The notes under the pieces are model-generated. The model had not been told where the DNA came from and searched no databases. It worked only from the letters and a program-made list of their open reading frames with translations. A program made the position numbers and the translations under genes. Below, piece by piece: positions 1 to 7,980 of a stretch of 64,000 nucleotides of DNA (position 1 is its first letter; each line of letters starts with the position of its first letter). The DNA is from Streptomyces sp. NBC_01571 (lineage in GTDB: Bacteria > Actinomycetota > Actinomycetes > Streptomycetales > Streptomycetaceae), in assembly GCF_026339875.1 (NCBI RefSeq), contig NZ_JAPEPZ010000001.1, positions 2,418,001 to 2,482,000 on the forward strand, read 5' to 3'.

Positions 1-370
1 CCGTTCCATGACGAAGAAGGGCGCGCCGAGCGGTCCGGGGTCCGCCTCGAGCCACAGCACCCGGGGCACGGGAAGGTCGGTGTGCTCGGCGACCAGCCGC
101 ATCGTGCGGTACTGCCGGGGCAGGTCGTACACGGGGACGACGGTGTACGCCGCCGGGTCCGCCGCCGGTCTCAACGCACAGGCCACCAGGGGCGGTTCGG
201 GGTGCTCGATGTCGAACAGCAGGGTCTCGCTGGACATGCCGTTTGGACGCGGGGACGGTGATGTCGACCGCCTTGGCGCCGGGGAGGCGTACGCCGAGCC
301 AGGCGGTCAGCCGCCGGCCGAGCTCGTCCCGGTCGCGGGTGGTCGTGCGCGGGCGGGGTGCCGTGGCCAT
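1..370 (-). pseudogene. APH-family phosphotransferase, partial at window edge, frameshifted
   Basis: The minus-strand ATG at 370 opens a frame that reads about 42 residues and then loses sense. From about 245 downward a second frame carries a clear aminoglycoside-phosphotransferase (APH, PF01636) N-terminal pattern: GMSSETLLFD, then QYRTMRLVAEHTDLPVPRV and a PFFVMER segment at the window edge. The two frames join if one A is removed from the AAA run at about 243-248 (TCC AAA CGG instead of TCC AAC GGC), giving a normal PASNGMSSETL junction. The family phosphorylates small hydroxylated or amino substrates with ATP. The gene lies 29 bp downstream of a DUF7064-like gene, which is also frameshifted, so both probably formed one operon. 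A sequencing error is the alternative explanation. The catalytic loop lies outside the window. Confidence 0.7.
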
Positions 371-399
371 GTCCACTCCCTTCGGGGCGCGTCCGGGGG

Positions 400-1526
400 T
401 CAGGGCGCGACCGACTCGAATCCGGTGAAGCCGCTCGGGTCGTGACGGCCGAACGAGCCGTGTTCGAAGATCCCGTGACCGACCTGACCGTCCAGCGTGC
501 AGCGTGCGGCGTGGTCGACGACCCCGTACGCGGCGCGCGGGTGCGCGGCCGGGTCGGAGAGGTCGTAGGTGCGGCGGTCGGTCCAGCCGCGCCCGCGCCA
601 GGTGCCGTGCTGCCAGTCGTCGGCGGGCGGATGGCCCGCCCCCACGGCGAGCGGCGAGGAGGTGAGTACCTCGACGTCCAGCCGCAGCGGTGACCGGTCC
701 CGCGGCCGGGTGAGGTGGATGACGGCGGAGGTGGGTCGGCGGGTGCCGGACCGATAGGTGATGTCGGCCTGAGGCCAGCAGAGTTGGAGGTCGCGCACGC
801 CGTCGCGCACGAGCGTCGCGTCGTTCAGCGACCGATGGCCGTCGGCGTCCTCCTGGACGACGACCATCAGGAACCGGTCCTCGAACCGGACCGGGCACCA
901 CACCCAGTGGAAACCCTCCACCGGAGCCTCTTCCGCGAACCTGCCGCCCTCCTCCCCCGGGACCGGCCGCACGCCCCAGCTGCGGTCGCGGGTGCCGGTC
1001 CACCGGCCCGGGGTCAGGAGGATCTCCTCGCCGCCGCCGCGGATCCTGCCCTCGCAGTGGCCCGCCTGCACGAAGCGCCTCCCTTCCAGGGTGAGCCGGT
1101 CGCCACGCCCTGGAGGTGGTGCGACTCCCAGAGCGCGGGGAAGTCCGCCGTCCAGGTGATCTCGTACGACAGGCCGTCGGGGTCGTCGGGATCGGCCGCG
1201 CAGCTCAGCACGAACTCCTTCAGGGGACGCTCGACGCGGATCCGGAGCGGACCGACGACCAGTTCCGTCCGGTCGTCCCCGAGCGCGTCCGAAGCCCGCA
1301 CCGCGTGCAGGAGGTCGCCCCGCCGCAGGGTGGCGTACGCGTCGATCACCCCGAGGTTCGGATAGACACCGAGCCCCAGGATCAGCAACGCCCCTCCCTG
1401 GTGGTCGAAGACGTGGAAGATGCAGCGGTCGTAGGCGTTCCGGTCGCCGGTCGCGACGTGCTTCATGGACAGGGGCACCTGGTGCACGGGGTACTCGTCG
1501 AGAGCGACGGGGCGGTCGTCGGACAT
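400..1526 (-). pseudogene. DUF7064/7065-like protein, frameshifted
   Basis: Two overlapping minus-strand frames together make one protein of about 375 residues. The first starts at the ATG at 1526, with GGGAGG six bases upstream, and runs through ITWTADFPALWESHHLQ. The second resumes with RLTLEGRRFVQAGHCEGRI and continues to the stop at 400. The break lies at about 1095-1115, where one base appears inserted or lost; the second frame has no convincing start or ribosome site of its own. The composition (HVFDHQGG, FHWVWCPVRFED, WTDRRTYDL) resembles actinobacterial DUF7064/7065 proteins, which I recall being encoded beside APH-like phosphotransferases and TetR regulators, as here. No enzymatic role is established. 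The family call is from memory. Confidence 0.65.
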
Positions 1527-1700
1527 GTCAGGCCTCCCTGGGGGCACGGCAGTCGACCTCCGGGCGAAGGAACACGTCCCCCCGGCACAGAAATTGTCGG
1601 TACGTCAGGTACGGTCCGGGGGCCAGACGCCGTACCCCGGCCCGTACGCCCCACGGCAGTCGGCGGCTCTCGCGCCGACCGATCGCGCCACCCCCCCTAC

Positions 1701-1787
1701 GGACCGGTCCCGAACCCCGCCGCACGAGCCGGTCCCGAACCCGGCGCGGGGACCGGTCCCGCCCCCCGTACGAGCCGGTCGCGAACG
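1701..1787. repeat. imperfect tandem CCGGTCSCGAAC repeats in the gap 1527-1842
   Basis: Four imperfect copies of a CCGGTCCCGAAC-like motif follow each other at intervals of about 22-27 bases. They lie in a 316-bp gap that also contains the 5' region of the frameshifted DUF7064-like gene. I see no protein-coding signal in this gap. The sequence near 1585-1615 is less GC-rich (GACAATTTCTG on the minus strand) and could hold that gene's promoter, but no consensus pair is clear. Confidence 0.45.
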
Positions 1788-1842
1788 CACGCCCGATTGC
1801 GCGGGCCGGTGACCTGTCCGGCCACCCGCGCGTTGCCCCGGT

Positions 1843-2055
1843 ATGACCCCCACATATTCGGCGACCGGGCGTGGGCGCCAGATCTTCATCCCCGTGTCGG
1901 CAGAATCGGTTCGGCAGGTCCCCCCTCCCCCGCCGGTCCCGGATCCGCCCATCTACCGGGCCCTGCTCCGCACCTGGGCCGACCGCGGCCGTACGCTGCC
2001 GGGGCTGCACGACCCGGAGTGGGTCCGGCTGGCGGCGCCTCCGGTCGGCCCGTAG
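1843..2055 (+). CDS. possible small hypothetical protein
   Basis: This 70-residue frame has a proline-rich middle (PPPPPVPDPPIYRALL) followed by TWADRGRTLPGLHDPEWVRLAAPP. The second half looks like a short family of Streptomyces hypothetical proteins in which a helix precedes a GRxxPGxxDPEW motif, but that is a recollection rather than a search result. No ribosome-binding site is visible before the ATG, so the true start may lie elsewhere or translation may be leaderless. Longer frames on both strands overlap it and look like shadows. No function is assigned. Confidence 0.35.
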   Translation: MTPTYSATGRGRQIFIPVSAESVRQVPPPPPVPDPPIYRALLRTWADRGRTLPGLHDPEWVRLAAPPVGP

Positions 2056-2400
2056 CAGTTCAGCGCGGGTCGGGACCCGCGAGATGACGGGCGATGAGCA
2101 TCCGCCGGCTCCGACGGGTGCCCTCGACGATCTGCGGCACCGGGACAGCAAGATGCTCAGCGCGAGCCGGCCGGCGACCGGCACCGTCAGCGGCACGGCC
2201 TGCGCCAAGTGCGGGGCCGAATACCGGAGTTACGACAACCCGTCGGCCGTCGCCGGGAGGGCGACGGACAGGAACCCGCAGGGTCTGGGCGGCACGTGCT
2301 GTGCGGAGCTCAGCGGCGACACCTCGAACGGCGAGCCGATCAGCTCGGTCAACCAGCCACCGGGGCAAGGCACTCGGAGGCACCGGCCCCCACCCTCCGC
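2056..2400. other. 345-bp gap without a convincing gene
   Basis: Frames on both strands are open here, but none has a recognisable domain, a ribosome site and a plausible start together. A plus-strand frame encodes CAKCGAEYRSYDNP, which superficially resembles a zinc motif but has no second cysteine pair. Minus-strand fragments such as AVPLTVPVAGRLAL are hydrophobic and could be the relic of a membrane protein tail. I treat this as intergenic or decayed sequence. Confidence 0.4.
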
Positions 2401-3060
2401 TCAGGAGTCGCGGCGGGCGGGCTGCGGGGCCCGGTAGGAGGGGTCGATCTCCTCGACCGCGCGCATGGCGCCGCCCAGCGTCTTCACCAGCAGCTCGCGC
2501 ATCGTGTCGCGGGGCAGGTTCGGCCGGCCGATCCAGTCGAGGGTCGCGCCCTCGACGCTGTAGAGCCAGGCGAGCAACGCCATACGGGGCAGCGGCGCGA
2601 TCTTGCGCCTGCCGTAGGCCCCTTCCGCGATGGTCTCGACGATGACCTCGCGCACGCCCTCCCGGATGGCCTGCACCTCGGTGTCGAAGCCGACCCCGCC
2701 CGTGATGATCGTGCGGTACGCGGCCTGGTTGTGCTCGGCGTAGCGGAGATAGCCGTCGATGGTGCGGTGCACCCGCTCGGCCGGGGGCAGTTCGAGGCCG
2801 CCCGCCGCCCGGGAGACCAGGTCCGCGACGGAGTCCTCGACGATCGCGAGGTAGTAGCCGCGCTTGGACTTGAAGTAGTAGTAGATCAGTCCTTTGGCGA
2901 CGTGCGCCTGTCGCGCGATGTCGTCCATCGACAGTGCGTCGTAGGACGTGTCCGCGAACAACTTCCGCCCGATGGCGATCAGTTCGGTACGGCGCGCCAG
3001 CGAACGATCGGTGCCGCGCGCCCGGGGGCGGTCGACAGCACGCTGTTGACTATGATTCAA
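2401..3060 (-). CDS. TetR/AcrR-family transcriptional regulator
   Basis: A 219-residue protein with a classic TetR N-terminal DNA-binding domain. The helix-turn-helix falls at about residues 44-70 (SMDDIARQAHVAKGLIYYYFKSKRGYY), where the YYYF and K positions are the family hallmark. The rest is an all-helical ligand-binding domain with no recognisable ligand signature. The ATG at 3060 is the usual TetR start, preceded by a basic N-terminal tail. A 21-bp imperfect palindrome lies 20 bp upstream, a likely autoregulatory operator. Candidate targets are the gene itself and, less surely, the decayed operon downstream at 1-1526, which is transcribed in the same direction after an 870-bp gap. Confidence 0.9.
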   Translation of the reverse strand: MNHSQQRAVDRPRARGTDRSLARRTELIAIGRKLFADTSYDALSMDDIARQAHVAKGLIYYYFKSKRGYYLAIVEDSVADLVSRAAGGLELPPAERVHRTIDGYLRYAEHNQAAYRTIITGGVGFDTEVQAIREGVREVIVETIAEGAYGRRKIAPLPRMALLAWLYSVEGATLDWIGRPNLPRDTMRELLVKTLGGAMRAVEEIDPSYRAPQPARRDS

Positions 3061-3079
3061 TTCCGGCCCTAGTCTCCGA

Positions 3080-3100
3080 CTGCCAGCGGGACGTTGGCAG
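3080..3100. promoter_or_regulatory. candidate TetR operator palindrome
   Basis: CTGCCA-N9-TGGCAG forms a 21-bp inverted repeat with two further matching base pairs inside the spacer. It lies between the TetR start at 3060 and the 3' end of the small membrane protein gene. A related half-site (TGACAG) follows a few bases away. Size, symmetry and position fit a TetR operator; binding is inferred only. Confidence 0.45.
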
Positions 3101-3182
3101 TATGACAGAACGATGCCACCTGCTCATTCGACTCCGATCGACTGGCCGGACCCGCTTTCGGCGGGGTGCCGGAGCGATCAGC

Positions 3183-3329
3183 TCACAGCAGGCCCAGCTG
3201 GGTGACGAGCATCGCCAGGACCACGACAAAGGTCCAGCCCACGACGTGTTCGAGGATCTTGGGGCCGTCGTCCTTGGGGCCGCCGGTGCGGGCGCGGACA
3301 CGGGGGGCGGTGGCGGAGGTCGCGGTCAT
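3183..3329 (-). CDS. SCO1431-type small membrane protein
   Basis: A 48-residue protein with one predicted transmembrane helix (GWTFVVVLAMLVTQLGLL) at the extreme C-terminus and a charged, cytoplasm-type N-terminal half containing RTGGPKDDGPKILEHVV. I recognise it as the short actinobacterial membrane protein named after S. coelicolor SCO1431. The in-frame upstream codons to 3374 lack a start with a better ribosome site, so the ATG at 3329 is chosen. No function is known. It lies between the TetR gene and the divergently transcribed M1 peptidase, and matches the position of SCO1431 in remembered S. coelicolor order. Confidence 0.75.
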   Translation of the reverse strand: MTATSATAPRVRARTGGPKDDGPKILEHVVGWTFVVVLAMLVTQLGLL

Positions 3330-3554
3330 GGCTTCTCGCAGACGTAGTGGTGCGGTCGTTTCCCCGCCCCTCACCGGCTCCCCACCGACCCGACCACCTT
3401 GCCACCGGAACGGGTTTCACCGGTAGAGACCTTGGTCACCCCTCGCCGCGCCCGGACACTTCGACCACCGTCGAATCGCTGGGATTTCCGCAACAGTGTG
3501 CCAGGGGTGTGGGTCTCCTCACAGGACAGTGGTCAGCCAACCGAAAGGTCCTCG

Positions 3555-5054
3555 ATGAGCACGTTCCGGACGCCTCGCCGCAGAGCCCGCCTCGCTCTGG
3601 CGGCGGCGATCACGGTGGCAGCCGCCCTGACGGGTCCGGTCTCCCAGGCCGCGACCTCCGCACCCGCCGGCTCCTCCCCCTCCGCCGCGCCCTCCCCGGG
3701 TGCCGCGGGCCTCGGCGACCCGGTCTTCCCGCTCGACGGCAACGGCGGCTACCGGGTCAGCCGCTATCTCCTCGACTTCGACTGGCAGGCACCCGGGACG
3801 CCGTTCGAGGCGGCCACGACGGTCAAGGCGACCGCCACCCAGACCCTGTCCCGCTTCGACCTGGACTTCGCGGGCAACACCCTGCACACGGTGACCGTGA
3901 ACGGGACGACGGCCACGGCCGTGCGCGACGGCGACGAGCTGGTGATCACCCCGGCCGAGCCGCTCGCGCAGGGCAAGCCGTTCACGGTCAAGGTCACCTA
4001 CACCGCCGATCCGACCCAGATCCGCCACCGCGACGACGCCATCGAGGACTACGGCTGGATCCCCACCCCCGACGGCACGGTGCTCTATCCGCAGCCCGAC
4101 GGCGCCAAGATGATCTTCCCTTCGAACGACCACCCGAGCCGGCGCGCCCCGATCACCTTCCACATCACCACCCCGCCCGGTCTGACCGCCGTGGCCAACG
4201 GGAAGCTCACCGGCCGCACCGAACAGGCGGACGGCCGTGTGCGGTGGACGTACGACTCCGGGCAGCCGCTCGCGACCCAGCTCGCGCAGCTCGCGATCGG
4301 CCGGTTCACCTTCGTCGACGGCACCGGCCCGCACGGGCTGCTCCTGCGCGATGTGGTCCCGGACGGTCTGGTCGCGGCCACCGACCAGTACCGCAAGCTC
4401 ACCGCGGACCACATCGCGTGGCTGGAGGAGCGGCTCGGCCCCTACCCCTTCGACCGGTACGGCCTGCTCGTCGGCGACACCGACCTGGGAGTCGCCCTGG
4501 AGACCCAGACGCTCTCCCTGATCCCGAAGGCCGACCTGCTCGGCGACCGGGTGAGCGCCGAACGCAACCTGGTGCACGAGCTCACCCACCAGTGGACCGG
4601 CGACAGCGTCGGCATCAAAACCTGGTCCGACCTGTGGCTGAGCGAGGGACACGCCCGCTTCTACGAACGCCTGTACTCGGAGGCACACGGCGGCGACAGC
4701 TTCGAGGCCACGATGAAGACGGCGTACGCCGCCCACGACCAGTGGCGCCACGACTACGGAGCCCCGGCCGAGCCGACCGAACCGAACCTCTTCAAGCGGA
4801 TGCGGTACGACGGCTCGACCCTGGTCCTGTACGCCCTGAGGGAGAAGGTCGGCCAGACGGTCTTCCGGAAGATCGAGCGGGCCTGGGTCACCCAGTACCG
4901 CGGACGGATCGCCGGCACGCAGGACTACATCGACCTGGCCTCGAAGGTCGCGGGCCAGGACCTGGACGGATTCCTGCACCCGTGGCTGTACGGCGCGAAG
5001 ACCCCGCCGATGCCGAACCACCCGGACTGGGTGGTCGACCCGGTACAGGGCTGA
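3555..5054 (+). CDS. secreted M1-family metallopeptidase
   Basis: This 499-residue protein begins with a Sec-type signal peptide: a basic n-region (RTPRRRAR), a hydrophobic stretch and a likely cleavage after SQA near residue 33. An Ala/Ser/Pro linker and a beta-rich N-terminal M1 domain follow. The catalytic zinc site is HELTHQW at about 341-347, with the third ligand E364 eighteen residues later in LSEGHARF. The exopeptidase motif is GVALETQ rather than GAMEN, a common bacterial variant. The protein should cleave N-terminal residues from peptides outside the cell. The ATG is chosen because GAAAGG lies seven bases upstream and the signal peptide starts there. It converges on the C39-like peptidase gene across a shared terminator. 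Confidence 0.9.
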   Translation: MSTFRTPRRRARLALAAAITVAAALTGPVSQAATSAPAGSSPSAAPSPGAAGLGDPVFPLDGNGGYRVSRYLLDFDWQAPGTPFEAATTVKATATQTLSRFDLDFAGNTLHTVTVNGTTATAVRDGDELVITPAEPLAQGKPFTVKVTYTADPTQIRHRDDAIEDYGWIPTPDGTVLYPQPDGAKMIFPSNDHPSRRAPITFHITTPPGLTAVANGKLTGRTEQADGRVRWTYDSGQPLATQLAQLAIGRFTFVDGTGPHGLLLRDVVPDGLVAATDQYRKLTADHIAWLEERLGPYPFDRYGLLVGDTDLGVALETQTLSLIPKADLLGDRVSAERNLVHELTHQWTGDSVGIKTWSDLWLSEGHARFYERLYSEAHGGDSFEATMKTAYAAHDQWRHDYGAPAEPTEPNLFKRMRYDGSTLVLYALREKVGQTVFRKIERAWVTQYRGRIAGTQDYIDLASKVAGQDLDGFLHPWLYGAKTPPMPNHPDWVVDPVQG

Positions 5055-5057
5055 ACC

Positions 5058-5090
5058 GAGGGGGCGGCCCGCTTCCGGGGCCGCCCCCTC
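5058..5090. terminator. bidirectional terminator between convergent peptidase genes
   Basis: GAGGGGGCGGCCC (5058-5070) pairs perfectly with GGGCCGCCCCCTC (5078-5090) around a seven-base loop. It starts three bases after the M1 stop codon and ends one base before the stop of the opposite gene. No T-tract is present, as is common in Streptomyces. Confidence 0.85.
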
Positions 5091-5091
5091 C

Positions 5092-6459
5092 TCACCGGAT
5101 GCCGACCGCCGCGAGCGCCTGACGCTGCCCCGCCGTCGGCTGCGCGGGGAAGTACAGGTAGCAGACGCCACCGGTACCGGAGACGACGTTCCCGGAGGCG
5201 TTGTACCGCTTGGTGCGCAACCAGATCGTCTCCCACTCCGACCGCCGGTAGACGCGGCGCACCGCGGCGTCGTCGGGCGAGGCCGGGTCGTTGGCGATCA
5301 CGTCGCCGTCCGCGGTGAAGCCGACGACCGTCATGAGATGGCCCGAGGTGCCGTAACCCGCCCCGGTCAGCTCCGACTTGAGGAAGGACTGGGACGTTAT
5401 GGCCGGGATGCCGGCCGCGATCAGGGTCTCCAGGTCGGCGAGCGAGCCGAGGCGCGTCACCACGCCCTGCAGGTCCTTGTACGTCGCCGCGTAGGCGGCG
5501 TTGAAGGGCCAGTTGCCGCAGCCGTCGTACTGGTAGTCGTAGGTGTAGCGGGCCGCGTGGCACACCTGCGGGTCGGCCAGACCCGGTTCGATCCAGGCCA
5601 GTTGTTCCGCCGTCGGCCTGCGCCCCCAGTACTCGATGATCATCTGCGAGGAGGTGGGACTGCACCAGGCCTCGCCGCCGTTGTCGTATTCGGGGTACTG
5701 GCCGGCGTGGATCTCCTGCGAGTAGCGCGGCACGGTCAGCTCGCGGGCGAGCCCGGGAGTGGAGGCCGGGACGGTGAAGCGGTCGGGGATGTCGGAGCCC
5801 ATCGCGCCGAGCCGCCACACGGTGGGCGTGGCCCCGGAGCCCGGCGCGCGGTACAGCGTCAGGCGCAGCCGGTACGAGACGAGCCGCAGGCCCGAGGCCG
5901 CGTCGTCGATGGCGAAGGTGTCCGTCCAGATACTGCTTCTGCCGTCCTTCTGGCCGTCGACGGAGGTCCGCCTGATGTCCTGGTCGCCGGCCGCCCAGCG
6001 TCCCATCACGTACCAGGGCGTGGTGGTGCCGTCGGAGTACGTGCCGGTGAGCTCGACCTGGAGCCAGGTGCCCGCGGGGGTGTGCGCGTTCCAGGAGGCG
6101 ATGGCCTCGGTGGCGGGGACGGCGAGCCGGTGGACCGGGGAGGTCCAGGTCGCGTACTCCCAGGTGGCCGTCCTGCCGGTGTGCGGATCCGGGTAGGCGA
6201 CGGTGCCGGCCGGGGAGGCGATCACGAGACCCGGCCGGGCGCCCGACACGGCCCGCGTGCCCTTCGCGGTGCCGGAGCGCCAGTCGGTGTACGAGATCCA
6301 GGCGTGGTTGTCCACGGCGCGCGCGGGCGCGTGCCCCCGGCGCGCCTCCCGGGAGCGTGCTTCCGCCGCCTCGGCCGGAGTGGCCGCCGCACCGGTCGCC
6401 GCCGCGGCCACCGCCGCGGCCAGAATGGTTCTGCGGGACGGCTCTGAAGCTCTGGTCAT
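5092..6459 (-). CDS. Tat-exported C39-like cysteine peptidase family protein
   Basis: A 455-residue protein starting with a twin-arginine signal (SRRTILAAAVAAAATGAAA, cleaved near AEA). The middle (about 50-240) is beta-rich, with repeated tryptophans, and may bind a carbohydrate or peptide. The C-terminal half matches the Peptidase_C39_2 fold: a catalytic cysteine at about 266 in EAWCSPTSSQM, a histidine at about 374 in SGHLMTVVGF, and an acidic residue in the following ANDPAS segment. It probably hydrolyses peptides or acts on peptidoglycan-linked substrates outside the cell; the substrate is unknown. The ATG at 6459 is picked because the Tat motif follows directly, although no strong ribosome site is visible. 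Longer in-frame extensions upstream read as low-complexity Arg/Gly and are unlikely. Confidence 0.85.
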   Translation of the reverse strand: MTRASEPSRRTILAAAVAAAATGAAATPAEAAEARSREARRGHAPARAVDNHAWISYTDWRSGTAKGTRAVSGARPGLVIASPAGTVAYPDPHTGRTATWEYATWTSPVHRLAVPATEAIASWNAHTPAGTWLQVELTGTYSDGTTTPWYVMGRWAAGDQDIRRTSVDGQKDGRSSIWTDTFAIDDAASGLRLVSYRLRLTLYRAPGSGATPTVWRLGAMGSDIPDRFTVPASTPGLARELTVPRYSQEIHAGQYPEYDNGGEAWCSPTSSQMIIEYWGRRPTAEQLAWIEPGLADPQVCHAARYTYDYQYDGCGNWPFNAAYAATYKDLQGVVTRLGSLADLETLIAAGIPAITSQSFLKSELTGAGYGTSGHLMTVVGFTADGDVIANDPASPDDAAVRRVYRRSEWETIWLRTKRYNASGNVVSGTGGVCYLYFPAQPTAGQRQALAAVGIR

Positions 6460-6890
6460 GGGTGGGTGACCCCCGTTCGTCCGGTAGCGGCAATTCCCAA
6501 CTATGGACGGGGTGAGGCGACTTCTGCCAGCACTTCGGGCCGTGCCACGCCCACCAATATTGGTCGGGACCACTGGCGTGACCTGCGACGCCGACGGACG
6601 ACCGGACGCCGACCATGCCGAACGGCCGGGAATTTCCCATATCGGCGCGGATTTCCGTCCGCTTTTCCCGGAAACCCCGGGGGGACTTCCCCCCGCGGCT
6701 CCTCCTGGCCGTTCTCCGCCTCTTCCCGGCCTCCTCTCCGACTCCTCCACGTCTCTTCTCCGGCTGTCCCCCGAGTTTTCCGGCAACCTCTTCCATGTGT
6801 CTTCTCGACGTGTTTTCCCGCCCGCTGATCCGGTCGAAATCGGCCCGGCCTAAAATGATCCCGGATATACCCGCACACACCTCACACCTC
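6460..6890. other. 431-bp divergent intergenic region
   Basis: This region separates the C39-like gene and the P-loop kinase gene. It is less GC-rich than its surroundings. It contains a perfect 10-bp palindrome CCAATATTGG at 6554-6563, an imperfect hairpin (GCGGATTTCCGTCCGC) near 6645-6662 and pyrimidine-rich TCTTC/CTCC runs from 6720 to 6810. The open frames crossing it have no domain or start support. Confidence 0.5.
6851..6856 (+). promoter_or_regulatory. probable -10 element of the kinase gene
   Basis: TAAAAT stands out from the GC-rich surroundings 34 bases before the ATG at 6891. No good -35 hexamer lies 16-18 bases upstream, so only the -10 is claimed. If it is real, the in-frame ATG at 6855 overlaps the promoter, which favours the start at 6891. 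Confidence 0.4.
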
Positions 6891-7544
6891 ATGCCTCACA
6901 CCTCACCGGACCCGGGACCCCCCATTCACGAATTCGCCTCCCACCTGCGCCGGCTGCCGCCCTCCCGCGGCCCCGTCCGTCTGATCGGCGTCGACGGGCA
7001 TGCGGGCTCCGGGAAGAGCACGTTCACCGGACGGCTGGCCGCGGCACTGGGCGGCGCGCCCGTACTGCACCTCGACGACATCGCGACGCACGAGGAGCTC
7101 TTCGACTGGACGGCTCGTCTGCTGGACCAGGTGATCGAGCCGCTGAGCCGGGGCACGGCAGGGCGCTACGCCCCGTACGACTGGACGGCCAGAGCCTTCG
7201 GCCCGGTGCGTGAGCTGCCGCCCGCGCCCGTGGTCCTGCTGGAGGGCGTCGGGGCCGGACGCCGCGCACTGCGCCCGCATCTCGCGCGGCTGCTGTGGAT
7301 GGAGGTGCCTCGCGACGAGGCCTGGACGCGGGGGCGCCGGCGGGACGGCGAGACGCAGAGCGCGTTCTGGACCGAGTGGGTCGCCGCAGAACGTCGGCAT
7401 TTCGCCGAGGATCCCTCGAGGCCCTTCGCGGATCTTCTGGTGCGGCAGTGTTCCGAGGGATACGAGGTGTTTTCGGGGCCTGCCGGGACTCCTGGCCCGG
7501 ACCAGTTCCTCACGCACGGTGACGGACCATCCGCAATGTGCTGA
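6891..7544 (+). CDS. uridine-kinase-like P-loop NTPase
   Basis: A 217-residue cytosolic protein with a Walker A motif GVDGHAGSGKSTF at about residue 28-40 and a DDIATHEELFDW segment soon after, as in uridine kinase and related small-molecule kinases. VVLLEGVGAGRRALRPHL matches the second nucleotide-binding strand of that group. Streptomyces genomes commonly annotate such proteins as uridine kinase family or ATP-binding protein; the true substrate is not evident. An alternative ATG lies at 6855, but it sits in the likely promoter. No Shine-Dalgarno sequence precedes either start. Residues after about 185 are less conserved-looking. Monocistronic. Confidence 0.7.
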   Translation: MPHTSPDPGPPIHEFASHLRRLPPSRGPVRLIGVDGHAGSGKSTFTGRLAAALGGAPVLHLDDIATHEELFDWTARLLDQVIEPLSRGTAGRYAPYDWTARAFGPVRELPPAPVVLLEGVGAGRRALRPHLARLLWMEVPRDEAWTRGRRRDGETQSAFWTEWVAAERRHFAEDPSRPFADLLVRQCSEGYEVFSGPAGTPGPDQFLTHGDGPSAMC

Positions 7545-7593
7545 ACTCGTGAAGACCCTTGCCGGAGAACTTCCGCCAGTGCTTCAACTCGGC

Positions 7594-7623
7594 TTGACCG
7601 GGGGGCCGTACAGGACTTACGTT
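7594..7623 (+). promoter_or_regulatory. promoter of candidate small RNA
   Basis: TTGACC (7594-7599) and TACGTT (7618-7623) are separated by 18 bases, a good match to a housekeeping sigma promoter. Expected initiation is near 7629-7631, only about 30 bases before a strong terminator hairpin, so the main product would be a short RNA. Confidence 0.5.
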
Positions 7624-7628
7624 CTGAA

Positions 7629-7700
7629 TGTGCGGCCCTCCGAGGTCGCCCCGCAGACGCGAAGCCCCCGATTGTTCCCCCGTGATCGGGGGCTTCGTTC
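7629..7700 (+). ncRNA. candidate small RNA of about 70 nt
   Basis: Downstream of a consensus-like promoter, the sequence folds into two hairpins: a first TGCGG...CCGCA stem and a second, very stable GAAGCCCCCGAT / ATCGGGGGCTTC stem (7661-7672 with 7685-7696) ending in TTCGTTCT. There is no ribosome site or convincing open frame between promoter and hairpin. C-runs occur in both loops, loosely like actinobacterial C-rich loop sRNAs such as 6C, but I cannot claim membership. The alternative is a leader RNA for the AAA+ gene 280 bp downstream with early termination. Confidence 0.4.
7661..7696 (+). terminator. intrinsic terminator hairpin
   Basis: Twelve perfect base pairs (GAAGCCCCCGAT with ATCGGGGGCTTC) enclose a 12-base loop and are followed by the T-containing GTTCT. 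It can end both the candidate small RNA and read-through from the kinase gene. Confidence 0.75.
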
Positions 7701-7980
7701 TGCCCACACCCTTTCTTTTCGGGCGCCGCGCGCCGCCATTCGCTCACCCTGGGTCACCGGGTGAAGTGCGCCCCATCTGCTCCCACCTCGTGCAACGGTG
7801 CTGTCGGCACCCTTCGGCAGGCCCATGCGGCGCAGGTACCATGCCTCTCGGTGCGACCTTCGGACGGCTTGCTCTGCGCACCGGTGCAACTCCCGTCCGC
7901 GGCACAGCGGTTCGACCAAGCTGCCGACGGGCACCGGCCCGCTCGGAGAACCATCGGGGGCACGGTTTGTGGGGGACGTG
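7701..7980. other. 280-bp upstream region of the AAA+ gene
   Basis: No gene is seen here. The long frame that continues the AAA+ protein upstream has no start with a ribosome site and reads as arginine-rich shadow sequence. The promoter of the AAA+ gene is expected in this stretch; a TACCAT near 7836-7841 is a weak -10 candidate. Confidence 0.4.

Noticed and set aside
243..248. Programmed ribosomal frameshifting in the APH-like gene
   Set aside because: No slippery heptamer or downstream structure is evident, and the neighbouring gene has an independent break, which favours decay or sequencing error.
400..1071. A separate gene for the second half of the DUF7064-like protein
   Set aside because: Its GTG lies inside the family's continuous core and has no ribosome site; one frameshift explains both frames.
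2060..2437. Several overlapping ORFs on both strands, one with a CAKCGAEY motif
   Set aside because: No second metal-binding pair, no ribosome site and no family resemblance; treated as intergenic or relic sequence.
7661..7696. A tRNA arm
   Set aside because: The hairpin is a long uninterrupted stem with no acceptor, D or T arms around it.
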